A stretch of 30,043 nt of DNA from a virus: the IMG/VR virus record IMGVR_UViG_3300020215_000112, positions 1 through 30,043 of that record; one strand, 5' to 3'. The notes under the pieces were generated by a model. It saw only the letters and a program-made list of their open reading frames with translations. It was not told the DNA's origin and ran no database searches. Numbering within the stretch: the stretch's first letter is position 1; the number at the start of each line of letters is the position of its first letter. A program made the position numbers and the translations under genes. Below, piece after piece: positions 13,299-19,690 of the stretch.

Positions 13299-14195
13299 TC
13301 AGGCGGCCAGCGGCGCGGTGCCGCCGAGTCGGCGGTGCAGGTAAGCCAGACCCCGAGCGGTGATGCGCACCTGCTCCGAGGTGCGGTCCTCCCCGCTGAT
13401 GGGGTGCTGGTAGGTGCGGGCCCGCAGGCGCACGTGCTCGGCGTGCGACGCGTACGGGATCCCGCGGGAGTCGATGAGCTGCCACTGACGCAGCAGGGCA
13501 AATAGCCGCCTCTGGCCGGTGTCGATGGCGGGATCGCGGTTGAGGATGTACGCCGCCTCCCGCACCGAGAAGTCCCCGTGCGCCGAGGCCAAGACGTCCC
13601 AGGCTGCTGCTCGAGGTGCCGCCTGCTCGAGGGCGGCGCGCGTCTCGGCGTGCTGCTCGAGTTCAGCGGCGTACGCCCGCAGCGCCTCCGGCAGGGTTTG
13701 AGGCACCGCCTGGGCGTCGTAGCGCCCGGTCTCGCGGATCGCAGGCAGTACCTCGTGTGTGACCCACCGCCGGAACCGCTTGGAGTCGGGCATGTCGGAG
13801 CGCATCGTCAGGAGGTATAGCCCCGGCTCACTGACGACGGTCACCCGCTGCTGGCCTCCAGGGGTACTCAGCAGATGAGTACCCCTGTCGTCCTCGTCGA
13901 CGAGCCGAGCGGCGTTGTGCGCGTCTCGGTAGCCGAGGACGGCCGCGAGGTCGGCTGCGACGAACCACGGCTCCCCGTCGACCAGCACGGTGCGGACCGG
14001 AAGGTTGCCGGCGCCGTACCGGAAGGTCTCGAGGTCGCCCGGGGTGAGGGCGCCGGCCCCTTGCAGCAGCCCCCTGTCGAGGGGCCGGCGCTCCTCGGTG
14101 TCCCGTGCGCTCCCACCGATACGCACGGGAAGGTCGTCCCGGCGGGGGCCGGGGGGTGGAGTGGGGGTGTGGGGCCCCGACGGCGGGTGGGTCAT
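13299..14195 (-). CDS. Phage antirepressor, BRO-N plus KilA-C domains
   Basis: Encodes 298 aa. After a Pro-rich N-terminus (about 1-60) comes a BRO-N domain: RTVLVDGEPWFVAADLAAVLG, NAARLVDEDDRG, VTVVSEPGLYLLTMRSD, and FRRWVTHEVLPAIRETG. Then a KilA-C/ANT domain follows from about residue 170: YAAELEQHAETRAALEQ, FSVREAAYILNRD, RLFALLRQWQLID and ITARGLAYLHRRLGG. Antirepressors of this type bind and inactivate lytic repressors or DNA. It is co-transcribed with the excisionase-like gene (ATGA overlap) from the divergent operator region, so it is presumably silenced by the XRE protein in lysogeny. Confidence 0.92.
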   Translation of the reverse strand: MTHPPSGPHTPTPPPGPRRDDLPVRIGGSARDTEERRPLDRGLLQGAGALTPGDLETFRYGAGNLPVRTVLVDGEPWFVAADLAAVLGYRDAHNAARLVDEDDRGTHLLSTPGGQQRVTVVSEPGLYLLTMRSDMPDSKRFRRWVTHEVLPAIRETGRYDAQAVPQTLPEALRAYAAELEQHAETRAALEQAAPRAAAWDVLASAHGDFSVREAAYILNRDPAIDTGQRRLFALLRQWQLIDSRGIPYASHAEHVRLRARTYQHPISGEDRTSEQVRITARGLAYLHRRLGGTAPLAA

Positions 14196-14359
14196 GCCGC
14201 ACCACCGAGTCGTTCGAGGTACTGCTGGATCGCCGTACGGGTGACAAGGCGAGCCCGGCCGATCTTGACGGATTCCAGCTCCCCCGACTTGACGAGGGCC
14301 CACACGAACCGCTCACTGAGGTCCATCAGGCGTGCGGCGTTCGGGACCTTGAAGGCCAT
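14192..14359 (-). CDS. Excisionase-family HTH protein (55 aa)
   Basis: VPNAARLMDLSERFVWALVKSG is the helix-turn-helix, ELESVKIGRARLVTRTAIQQYL is the wing and closing helix of the HTH_17/excisionase family. It is the first gene transcribed leftward from the operator region, opposite the repressor. That is the place of a Cro or Xis-type early switch. ATG 14359 is used; upstream in-frame ATGs come from the palindromes and are ignored. The ribosome site is poor (GGGAG at 13 bases). Confidence 0.8.
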   Translation of the reverse strand: MAFKVPNAARLMDLSERFVWALVKSGELESVKIGRARLVTRTAIQQYLERLGGAA

Positions 14360-14403
14360 CTGTTCACCAGCACTCCCGAGCTTGGTATCGGGTCGCCTTG
14401 TAC

Positions 14404-14417
14404 TCCCATGCATGGGA
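14404..14417. promoter_or_regulatory. Operator palindrome O1
   Basis: Perfect 14-bp palindrome TCCCATGCATGGGA, one of two near-identical copies between the divergent excisionase-like and repressor genes. Its centre is 27 bp from that of the second copy. It is probably bound by the XRE repressor, with the HTH protein at 14192-14359 as the alternative ligand. Confidence 0.75.
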
Positions 14418-14429
14418 CTACGGTACGCA

Positions 14430-14445
14430 CTCCCATGCATGGGAG
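14430..14445. promoter_or_regulatory. Operator palindrome O2
   Basis: Perfect 16-bp palindrome CTCCCATGCATGGGAG, extending the same core by one base each side. Flanking half-sites (ACTCCC near 14370, GGGAGC near 14567 and 14584) suggest weaker additional sites. Confidence 0.75.
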
Positions 14446-14622
14446 CACTTCAGCCGTTCGGCTGATTTGCCTTGGCCGTGTCGCCACCCCACTATGTACT
14501 GCATGCAGCGTTATGCAGGGGCGCCACCGCCACGGCGGATCCGAGCGCGCAACCGCTCCCGACCCTGGGAGCAGCGCCAGCAACGGGAGCGCAGGCCCAC
14601 TAATGGCACTTACGGTGACACC
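14446..14622 (+). promoter_or_regulatory. Repressor leader region with a third palindrome
   Basis: A non-coding stretch before the repressor. CTGCATGCAG (14499-14508) is a perfect 10-bp palindrome that shares the TGCA core of the operators. TTGCCT (14467-14472) and TATGTA (14493-14498) look like promoter hexamers, but the 20-base spacer is too long, so this is only a candidate. The palindrome would then overlap the transcription start. Confidence 0.35.
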
Positions 14623-15039
14623 GTGGCACCCTCCCCCGACGTCAGCCGGGTCCGGTTCTCGCGCTTCGTAGCGCGAGTCCTTGCCGACGCCCGCAGTCAG
14701 GGAATGACGGACCAGGACATCGCTCGGGTCACCGGGGTCGGAGCGAGCACGTTCCACAGGTGGCAGCGAGGGCAGTTCACTAGGGCTCCCGAACTCGACC
14801 GGGTGAGGGCATTCTGTGCAGGGCTCGGCGTGCCGGCCACCGCTGCACTCCTCGCGCTAGGCATGACGGAAGGCCGGGACGAACCCGAACCGGAGCCCGT
14901 AGTGGACCCGGATGTGCGACGCATCCTCCGGGCGCTGGCAGACCCCAATGTGTCCGATCAGGACAAGCTGGTGATCCGCGAGATGTTGAAGATGATCGCC
15001 CGTCGTACACCTGGACGGGTCCAAGACACCAAGGCGTGA
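14623..15039 (+). CDS. XRE-type immunity repressor (138 aa)
   Basis: An N-terminal helix (SRVRFSRFVARVLADAR) precedes a lambda-repressor-like helix-turn-helix, MTDQDIARVTGVGASTFHRWQRGQF, then a helix bundle (LDRVRAFCAGLGVPATAALLAL). A Glu/Pro linker (about 84-95) leads to a C-terminal helical segment that may dimerise (VRRILRALADP, then DKLVIREMLKMIARR). The start is placed at GTG 14623, shortly before the first conserved helix; no strong ribosome site is visible. The frame is open further upstream through the palindromes but that part has no domain. Diverges from the antirepressor operon, as expected for the repressor. Confidence 0.8.
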   Translation: MAPSPDVSRVRFSRFVARVLADARSQGMTDQDIARVTGVGASTFHRWQRGQFTRAPELDRVRAFCAGLGVPATAALLALGMTEGRDEPEPEPVVDPDVRRILRALADPNVSDQDKLVIREMLKMIARRTPGRVQDTKA

Positions 15040-15190
15040 TCAGCCGATCATCCAGTGTTAGCCCGATGGGACTTTCGGCCTATCGGAACTGCATGACAGT
15101 GCAACTACCGTCAGAGTCCTTCATCGCCTTCCGCGCGTAGACGGGACGCCGGAAAGCGACACATCGAACGTGTCAGGAGGGCACTCAGCC

Positions 15191-15571
15191 ATGTCCGAAC
15201 CCGTCGCCCCCACCATCCGCACGCCCGGCAGCGCACGCATCGCCTACATCGGCGGGACCGCCGCGATCAGCTCCTTCCTCTGGATCGCCGCGCTCGGCGT
15301 GGCGGGCATCGTCGACAGCGGCGACGTCCCTATCGCCATCTTCCTACTGCTGCTCGCCGGATCTGTCACCACCACACAGGTCGCCGTCCTCCTCGGCATC
15401 TCCTACCTGTCCCAGCAGGCCAGCGCCACCAACCAGCGAACCGTCTTGGAGGCGATCGGACAACTCGCCCGGGAACAGGAACAGATCAACGCCAGGGTCA
15501 GCAAGCTCGACCCCTGGAGCATCTACAGCGCCGCCGCGTCGGACCTCCTGGGCCACGAGAAGAGGAACTAG
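15191..15571 (+). CDS. Two-helix membrane protein between repressor and integrase
   Basis: Encodes 126 aa. Hydrophobic helices at about 19-41 (IAYIGGTAAISSFLWIAALG) and 46-73 (PIAIFLLLLAGSVTTTQVAV), then a cytoplasmic-looking coiled coil (LEAIGQLAREQEQINARVSKL). ATG 15191 follows AGGAGG by 11 bases. It ends one base before the integrase start, so both share a message. A membrane protein sited in the lysogenic operon is a typical superinfection-exclusion candidate, but no family is recognised. The 150 bases before it hold an inverted repeat (CCGAT at about 15064, ATCGG at about 15083) and no clear promoter. Confidence 0.7.
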   Translation: MSEPVAPTIRTPGSARIAYIGGTAAISSFLWIAALGVAGIVDSGDVPIAIFLLLLAGSVTTTQVAVLLGISYLSQQASATNQRTVLEAIGQLAREQEQINARVSKLDPWSIYSAAASDLLGHEKRN

Positions 15572-15572
15572 C

Positions 15573-16799
15573 ATGCCTCGCCCCTACCCCACCATCAGCA
15601 AGGGCACCGACGGCAAGTGGCACGCCTGGGTCACGGTGGGCACCAAGCCAAACGGACGCCCGGACCAACGGCACATCAAACGCGCCAGCCGCGGGGACGT
15701 CGAGGTCGAAGTCGACAAGCTTCTCGCCCAGCGCCGGACCGGGAAGGTAACCAAGGCCGGTCGGAAGCCCACCGTCGAAGCGTGGCTCACCACCTACCTC
15801 GACACCATCGCCCCCCGCAAGTGTGACCCGTCCACGATCCAGGGCTACAGGTCGAAGGTCCGCAACTACGTCTACCCCGACCACGGCCGGACTCGGCTGG
15901 ACAGGTTGACAGCCGAAGACCTCGACGCCATCTACCTCGCCATGGCCCGAGCCGGCCGAGCGGACGCCACGATCCTCCAGACACACCGAATCCTGAGCCG
16001 CGCCTTGGAAATCGCATTCCGGCGCGGCCTCCTGCCCACCAACGTCGCCAAGCTCATCGACTCCCCCACCGCCAAGAAGCAGGAGATTGAACCGCTCACC
16101 GAGGACGAGGCTGTCGCTGTACTCGCCGCGGCGGAGGGACGCCGGAACGCTGCCCGTTGGTCCGTGGGACTCGCCCTTGGCCTCCGCCAGGGGGAGGCAC
16201 TCGGCCTACGCTGGGACTACGTGGACCTTCAGGCGGGAGAGCTGCGGGTCTGGTGGCAACTCCACCGGCGGGCGTGGGAACACGGATGCGGCCAACCCTG
16301 CGGGCGTCGCCGCGGTGGGAACTGTCCCGAGCGGCGAATGCCGATGCGCTCCGGGGAGACGTTGATCGAGGGACTCATCCTTAAAGCGCCAAAGGGGACG
16401 GGCAAGCGGACCATCCCGATCCCGGGCGAGCTGGTCGAGAAGCTGCAAGCGCATCGGGAGGTTCAGGCGTTGGAGCGTCAGTTCTTAGGGGCCGCGCACG
16501 ACCACGGATTCGTGTTCGCCCGCGCCGACGGGCGGCCGATCGATCCGGCTGATGACTGGTCGGAGTGGAAGAGCCTGCTGTCGCAGGCGGGGGTGCGGGA
16601 GGCGCGCGTCCACGATGGCCGGCACACCGCGGGAACGCTGATGATCGCACAAGGCGTACCGATCGAAGTGGTGCAGGAAATTCTCGGGCACTCGTCGGTC
16701 GTGGTCACTCGGGGATACACACATGTCGCGTCGAGGATGGCGCGTGAGGCTACAGAGCGTATGGGTGCGTCGCTGCTCAACAGGCGCAGTACACCCTGA
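15573..16799 (+). CDS. int: Tyrosine-recombinase integrase
   Basis: Encodes 408 aa. Residues 1-58 are the arm-binding AP2-like β domain (TISKGTDGKWHAWVTVG). Residues 66-165 are the SAM-like core-binding helices. Residues 172-400 are the catalytic domain with R205 (LGLRQGEAL), K274, H347 and R350 (HDGRH), H373 (LGHSS) and the nucleophile Y382 (RGYTHV). A Cys-rich insert, HGCGQPCG to NCPERR (238-255), sits in the catalytic domain and could bind zinc; it is common in actinomycete integrases. ATG 15573 follows AGAGGAA. The 3' end overlaps arm-type repeats of attP. It catalyses site-specific integration at the tRNA site beside it. Confidence 0.96.
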   Translation: MPRPYPTISKGTDGKWHAWVTVGTKPNGRPDQRHIKRASRGDVEVEVDKLLAQRRTGKVTKAGRKPTVEAWLTTYLDTIAPRKCDPSTIQGYRSKVRNYVYPDHGRTRLDRLTAEDLDAIYLAMARAGRADATILQTHRILSRALEIAFRRGLLPTNVAKLIDSPTAKKQEIEPLTEDEAVAVLAAAEGRRNAARWSVGLALGLRQGEALGLRWDYVDLQAGELRVWWQLHRRAWEHGCGQPCGRRRGGNCPERRMPMRSGETLIEGLILKAPKGTGKRTIPIPGELVEKLQAHREVQALERQFLGAAHDHGFVFARADGRPIDPADDWSEWKSLLSQAGVREARVHDGRHTAGTLMIAQGVPIEVVQEILGHSSVVVTRGYTHVASRMAREATERMGASLLNRRSTP

Positions 16800-16808
16800 A
16801 GTACACCC
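16788..16808 (+). repeat. Left attP arm: paired integrase arm sites
   Basis: AGTACACCC occurs at 16788-16796 and again at 16800-16808, a 12-bp repeat period. The first copy lies inside the integrase end. The identical pair with the same spacing occurs on the other side of the core. They are probably bound by the integrase N-terminal domain. Confidence 0.75.
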
Positions 16809-16831
16809 TTGATCTTGACACAGGCACGATG

Positions 16832-16873
16832 AAGGCCCCGTCGCCCGCCGGAGGCAGCACGTGGCGGGGCCTT
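16832..16873 (+). terminator. Strong terminator between integrase and core
   Basis: AAGGCCCCG (16832-16840) pairs perfectly with CGGGGCCTT (16865-16873), followed by TCGTATTTG. The loop can form a smaller hairpin. It would stop integrase transcription before the attachment core and can also act in the reverse direction. Confidence 0.8.
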
Positions 16874-16882
16874 TCGTATTTG

Positions 16883-16926
16883 TGGGGCGGGCGGGGCTCG
16901 AACCCGCGACCGAGGGATTATGAGCC
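16883..16926 (-). other. attP core: 3' half of a CAU-anticodon tRNA gene
   Basis: Read on the minus strand this is the anticodon loop CTCATAA (CAU), then the variable region, a complete T-arm (GCGGG TTCGAGC CCCGC), acceptor strand CCGCCCC and discriminator A; CCA is not encoded. The expected 5' half (acceptor strand GGGGCGG) is not present to the right, so it is not a working tRNA gene. On integration this fragment would restore the 3' half of a host tRNA-Met (or lysidine-modified tRNA-Ile). The homology appears to start at the anticodon loop. Confidence 0.88.
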
Positions 16927-17244
16927 TGTCGAAGTACGGTGCACGGCGCCGCACTCCCCAGCTCAAGCATGGCGATGCAGTGCTGTGCGGGACGGCGCAG
17001 TACACCCGCCAGTACACCCTCGGCCGGTGGCGCTCCGTGACAGTCACCGATCGCACATGAGATGGCACGCTATGCAATACAGTGATCGTGGTAAACATAG
17101 AGAACCCGCGCCGCCGATGGGACGGGGCCGCCATTGGCGGCACCACCGGACGGCGCGGGCCCCTGCCCGGTACATCTACCGGGGGCATGTGCGACAGCAC
17201 GCCTCAACCAGATGAACGACTCACCGTTTAGCCGAGTAACGCGG
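16927..17244. other. Right attP arm and gene-free spacer
   Basis: About 320 bases with no secure gene. It holds the right arm repeats (separate entry) and an AT-richer patch near 17071-17083 (TATGCA, TACAGT) that may be a promoter. A possible 49-codon plus-strand frame (GTG 17082 to TAG 17231) has reasonable codon use but no ribosome site or homology, so it is not called. Confidence 0.5.
16999..17019 (+). repeat. Right attP arm: paired integrase arm sites
   Basis: AGTACACCC at 16999-17007 and 17011-17019, in the same direction and 12-bp period as the left pair. Both pairs are preceded by GCGC or GGCGC. The two pairs flank the tRNA core, which is what attP of a bivalent integrase looks like. 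Confidence 0.75.
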
Positions 17245-17463
17245 TCATTCGCTCTCTTTCACGAAGACTCCAACGCCCGGCAACGTCTCGGTCAAGCCGT
17301 CCCGGCGAAGCAACATCATCGCCTTGTCCACCACCGTGTCTGAGACCTCGTACATCTGGCTCAGCTCCGTCCGGGACGGCAGTTTCGCTCCCGGCGGGTA
17401 CCGCCCTTCCTCGATCTGTCGCTTGAGGTCATCGGCGACCTGCTCGTACCGCTGCTTGGGCAT
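17245..17463 (-). CDS. Short GntR-family regulator (HTH only, 72 aa)
   Basis: A winged helix of the GntR family: YEQVADDLKRQIEEGRYPPG, then LPSRTELSQMYEVSDTVVDKA is the helix-turn-helix, MMLLRRDGLTETLPGVGVFV the wing. No effector domain follows, so it cannot bind a ligand like full-length members. Short forms are frequent in actinomycete mobile elements. ATG 17463 follows GGGGAG by 7 bases; the 12 extra upstream codons lack a site. The 9-bp element at 17475-17483 abuts its ribosome site, suggesting autoregulation. Divergent from the 50-aa gene at 17703. Confidence 0.88.
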   Translation of the reverse strand: MPKQRYEQVADDLKRQIEEGRYPPGAKLPSRTELSQMYEVSDTVVDKAMMLLRRDGLTETLPGVGVFVKESE

Positions 17464-17474
17464 GGTGATACTCC

Positions 17475-17483
17475 CCGGTTGGC
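17475..17483. promoter_or_regulatory. GntR-cassette element, copy 1A
   Basis: CCGGTTGGC, 12 bases upstream of the short GntR start and next to its ribosome site. With the following TAACCG it forms GGTT-N4-AACC, an imperfect inverted repeat. GATCAC lies 19 bases away. Probable autoregulatory operator. Confidence 0.55.
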
Positions 17484-17538
17484 TAACCGAGTAGATCACG
17501 CAACGCTCCCAACTATCAACGGCTAGCGGTCGCTAGGG

Positions 17539-17568
17539 TTGACCTGCCATCGCTAGCCATCGTACCTT
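17539..17568 (+). promoter_or_regulatory. Candidate promoter of the 50-aa gene
   Basis: TTGACC (17539-17544) and TACCTT (17563-17568) are 18 bases apart, a fair sigma-70-type match. Element 1B lies just after the expected start site. A GCTAGC-rich stretch surrounds the box. Confidence 0.5.
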
Positions 17569-17582
17569 GAGATCGGCCCTCC

Positions 17583-17591
17583 CCGGTTGGC
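17583..17591. promoter_or_regulatory. GntR-cassette element, copy 1B
   Basis: Second CCGGTTGGC, 108 bases from copy 1A and just downstream of the candidate plus-strand promoter. It could act as a roadblock operator. Confidence 0.5.
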
Positions 17592-17647
17592 ACTGTGGTG
17601 GGCCCGCCGATGACGACCCTTCCCCAGGAGCGGCATCGACGTCCCCC

Positions 17648-17679
17648 GGGGCGCGGCGGCCCTAGTGTCGCCGCGCCCC
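17648..17679 (+). promoter_or_regulatory. Leader hairpin before the 50-aa gene
   Basis: GGGGCGCGGCG (17648-17658) pairs perfectly over 11 bases with CGCCGCGCCCC (17669-17679) around a 10-base loop. It lies between the promoter and the ATG at 17703, so it is a 5' leader structure or an attenuator. Confidence 0.65.
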
Positions 17680-17702
17680 ACCTCCATCCGTCGGAGGGGC
17701 GC

Positions 17703-17855
17703 ATGACGTACGACAAGGGCTACAACCCGCCGTACGAGTTTCCTGCCGCACCCCGGTCCACCACTGGCGGCCTGCACTACCCGGTCGCGCGTCGGTGGTG
17801 GCAGTTCTGGCGACGCGGCAGGTGCTGGTGTCGACTCCCCCTGAGCAGGCACTGA
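17703..17855 (+). CDS. 50-aa basic Trp/Cys peptide of unknown function
   Basis: ATG 17703 follows GGAGG by 5-7 bases, an excellent ribosome site. The translation opens with Tyr/Pro (MTYDKGYNPPYEF) and ends in a short very basic, Trp- and Cys-rich stretch, RRWWQFWRRGRCWCRLPL, which resembles a membrane-active or RNA-binding tail. It stands alone: a leader hairpin precedes it and a perfect terminator starts at the base after its stop. Divergent from the short GntR gene. No family recognised; toxin, antirepressor peptide or small RNA with an incidental frame are alternatives. Confidence 0.5.
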   Translation: MTYDKGYNPPYEFPAAPRSTTGGLHYPVARRWWQFWRRGRCWCRLPLSRH

Positions 17856-17894
17856 AACCCGACTGTCCCGGACCCGAGCCGGGACAGTCGGGTT
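17856..17894 (+). terminator. Terminator of the 50-aa gene
   Basis: Sixteen perfect base pairs: 17856-17871 (AACCCGACTGTCCCGG) against 17879-17894, with a 7-base loop. It begins right after the stop codon and ends in a short TT. The strongest terminator in the window. Confidence 0.88.
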
Positions 17895-17980
17895 CCTGAC
17901 GGGATCGCCACCAGATCATCCGATGCTCGGCCGGCGCGGAGCGTGGACACTCGTGCCACCCCCTGTGAGGAGAAGCCCCG

Positions 17981-18712
17981 ATGACCGAGCCCGGCCTGTC
18001 CGTCTTCATGCCCACACCGCCCCGCCGGCGAAAGCGGTGGCCGTGGATCGCCGCCTGCGGACTGTTGGCTGCTGCTCTCGCGGCTGGCGCAGCCCTCGCC
18101 ATCGTCGGCGACGACAGCCCGCCCGCAACGGCTTCCACCCCGGGCACAGTGGCGACGGCGTTCGAGGTCACGGTCGGCGGGGCGTGCTCCACAATCGGGG
18201 TCCGGAAAGAGGCGACCTCAGGCGTCCAGGTTGAGTGTGACGGCGAAGCGTGGAGAGTGGCATCGACCTCCGCGGCGACCGAACCGCCTGCCGCGGCGAC
18301 GACGGCGCCCGACCTCACCGAGCGCGTCGGCGGGGTGTTCAGCCTGTCCAACGAGGAGGGGCTGAACGCGACCTACCGGCTCACCCGCACCGCCACCAGG
18401 ACCATCGACGAGTTCGGCGACCGGCCCGATCGCGGGCTCTACTTCCTCGTCCACATCCAGGTGCACGTCACCGGCGGCTCCGAGTTCGCCTGCTCCTGCT
18501 CGTTCCAGTTCGTCACCTCGACAGGAAAGGTGTACGAACCGACCTACCGCACGTTCAAGGGCGTGGAGGAGTTCGAGTCCGCGGATCTCGCCGCCGGGCA
18601 GAACCGGGACGGGTGGATTGCGTTCGACATACCGAAGGCCACGGTCAAGGGAGGCCGCGTTGGATTCAAGCCCAACGCCTTCGGCGGCGAGATCGCATAC
18701 TGGATGCTTTAG
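17981..18712 (+). CDS. Membrane-anchored DUF4352-like protein (243 aa)
   Basis: ATG 17981 follows GAGGAG. A basic start (PPRRRKRWPW) and one hydrophobic helix at about 21-42 (IAACGLLAAALAAGAALAIV) are followed by a Thr/Ala/Pro linker, so most of the protein is outside the membrane. Residues about 110-243 read as an Ig-like β sandwich of the DUF4352/telokin type: FSLSNEEGLNATYRLTRTAT, YFLVHIQVHVTGG, FQFVTSTGKVYEP, GQNRDGWIAFDIP. It is a probable lysogenic-conversion (moron) product. It converges with the GntR/UTRA gene; their stop codons overlap by four bases. Confidence 0.75.
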   Translation: MTEPGLSVFMPTPPRRRKRWPWIAACGLLAAALAAGAALAIVGDDSPPATASTPGTVATAFEVTVGGACSTIGVRKEATSGVQVECDGEAWRVASTSAATEPPAAATTAPDLTERVGGVFSLSNEEGLNATYRLTRTATRTIDEFGDRPDRGLYFLVHIQVHVTGGSEFACSCSFQFVTSTGKVYEPTYRTFKGVEEFESADLAAGQNRDGWIAFDIPKATVKGGRVGFKPNAFGGEIAYWML

Positions 18713-19458
18713 TCCACGGGCACGCGGTAGACCAGCTCGTACCTGTCACCGGGAAAGATGATGTCGGCAGTCTCCACGGGCATGCCGGCCGCGTAGTACG
18801 TGCGCTCAACGTGCAGCACGAAAGCTCCCCGCGCTGGCAGCTTCAGCGCCTCCCGTTCGTTGCTGGACGCCGGACGGGCGGTAACTCGCTCGACGAACTC
18901 GTCGATGCGAACTCCGATGTGATCCATGCGCGCCACCACGCCGACCGCTGCTCCGTCTTCCGGCCACTCCACATCCGTTCCTCCGGTGATCGCCAGCGGC
19001 TCCCACGAGGTAGAGAGCTGGATCGGCTCGCCGTCGGCGAGGAATCGGTAGCGAGTGACGGTGACCGAGTCGCCGGGGTCGATCCCCAGCCGCGCGGCGA
19101 TCCGCTCGTCGGCGGTACCACGGGTGGTGGTGTGCTCCCACCCTCCGGCGTGGCCAGCGCGGGCGGCGTCGCGGGCGAACGGCGAAGTGTGTCCCGGTGA
19201 GGTGCGCAGGTTCCGACCGTGCGATTCGCGCACCAGGCGGCGCAACGTGCGAACGTAAACGCCTGAGCCTCTGCGGCCCTCGACGAGGCCCTCGCCCTTG
19301 AGGACGCTGATCGCCCACTTCGCGACGGTGCGGGAGACACCGTAGTGCTGCATGAGCTGGGTTTCGGTTGGTACCTTGTCGCCCGGCGCGAGTTCGCCGG
19401 CAGCGATCCGTGCCCTCAGGTCGGCAGCGATGCGCAGGTAAGCGGGAGTCTCGGGCAC
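18709..19458 (-). CDS. GntR/HutC-type regulator with UTRA domain
   Basis: Encodes 249 aa. Residues 1-72 are the winged helix (YLRIAADLRARIAAGELAPG, VPTETQLMQHYGVSRTVAKWA, GEGLVEGRRGSGVYV). Residues about 95-245 are a UTRA ligand domain (ADERIAARLGIDPGDSVTVT, LADGEPIQLSTSWEP, VLHVERTYYAAGMPVETADI, DRYELVYRV). HutC-subfamily proteins lose DNA binding on meeting a small metabolite. GTG 19458 follows GGAGGGG by 7 bases. It is divergent from the acetyltransferase at 19752, so it probably controls that gene and itself. The ligand is unknown. Confidence 0.9.
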   Translation of the reverse strand: MPETPAYLRIAADLRARIAAGELAPGDKVPTETQLMQHYGVSRTVAKWAISVLKGEGLVEGRRGSGVYVRTLRRLVRESHGRNLRTSPGHTSPFARDAARAGHAGGWEHTTTRGTADERIAARLGIDPGDSVTVTRYRFLADGEPIQLSTSWEPLAITGGTDVEWPEDGAAVGVVARMDHIGVRIDEFVERVTARPASSNEREALKLPARGAFVLHVERTYYAAGMPVETADIIFPGDRYELVYRVPVD

Positions 19459-19470
19459 GCCTCACCCCCT

Positions 19471-19479
19471 CCGGTTGGC
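19471..19479. promoter_or_regulatory. GntR-cassette element, copy 2A
   Basis: CCGGTTGGC, 12 bases upstream of the GntR/UTRA start and next to its ribosome site, the same placement as copy 1A. GATCAC lies 20 bases away, again as in cassette 1. Confidence 0.55.
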
Positions 19480-19522
19480 GACCACCAGTCGATCACATCC
19501 CCACTTGGTGTGCCAACTCCTC

Positions 19523-19551
19523 TTGATGGGCCCGAGATAGTGTACTAACTT
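19523..19551 (+). promoter_or_regulatory. Candidate promoter of the acetyltransferase gene
   Basis: TTGATG (19523-19528) and TAACTT (19546-19551) with a 17-base spacer. An inverted repeat TTGG-N3-GCCAA (about 19505-19516) lies just upstream. Element 2B lies downstream of the expected start site, as in cassette 1. Confidence 0.5.
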
Positions 19552-19579
19552 GGAGTCGGGTCCGCCGTTGCCGCAGATT

Positions 19580-19588
19580 CCGGTTGGC
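19580..19588. promoter_or_regulatory. GntR-cassette element, copy 2B
   Basis: CCGGTTGGC 109 bases from copy 2A, in the leader of the acetyltransferase message. Mirrors copy 1B. Confidence 0.5.
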
Positions 19589-19690
19589 AAACAGGGGCAG
19601 TCGGCGACGGCGGGCCGTGGCCCGACGTGACGAAGCCGCTGCCCGGCGACCTCCCGTCAGCGCCTGGTGGCGTCCCGTCGCGTCATCCCG

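Noticed and set aside
14398-14622. N-terminal extension of the repressor through the palindromes
   Set aside because: Translated palindromes and low-complexity sequence with no domain; GTG 14623 begins just before the conserved helix.
16883-16960. Functional tRNA gene
   Set aside because: The 5' acceptor strand, D-arm and left half of the anticodon stem are missing; only the 3' half is present, as expected for attP.
17082-17231. Possible 49-codon plus-strand gene after attP
   Set aside because: Codon use is acceptable but there is no ribosome site, no clear promoter and no recognisable sequence.
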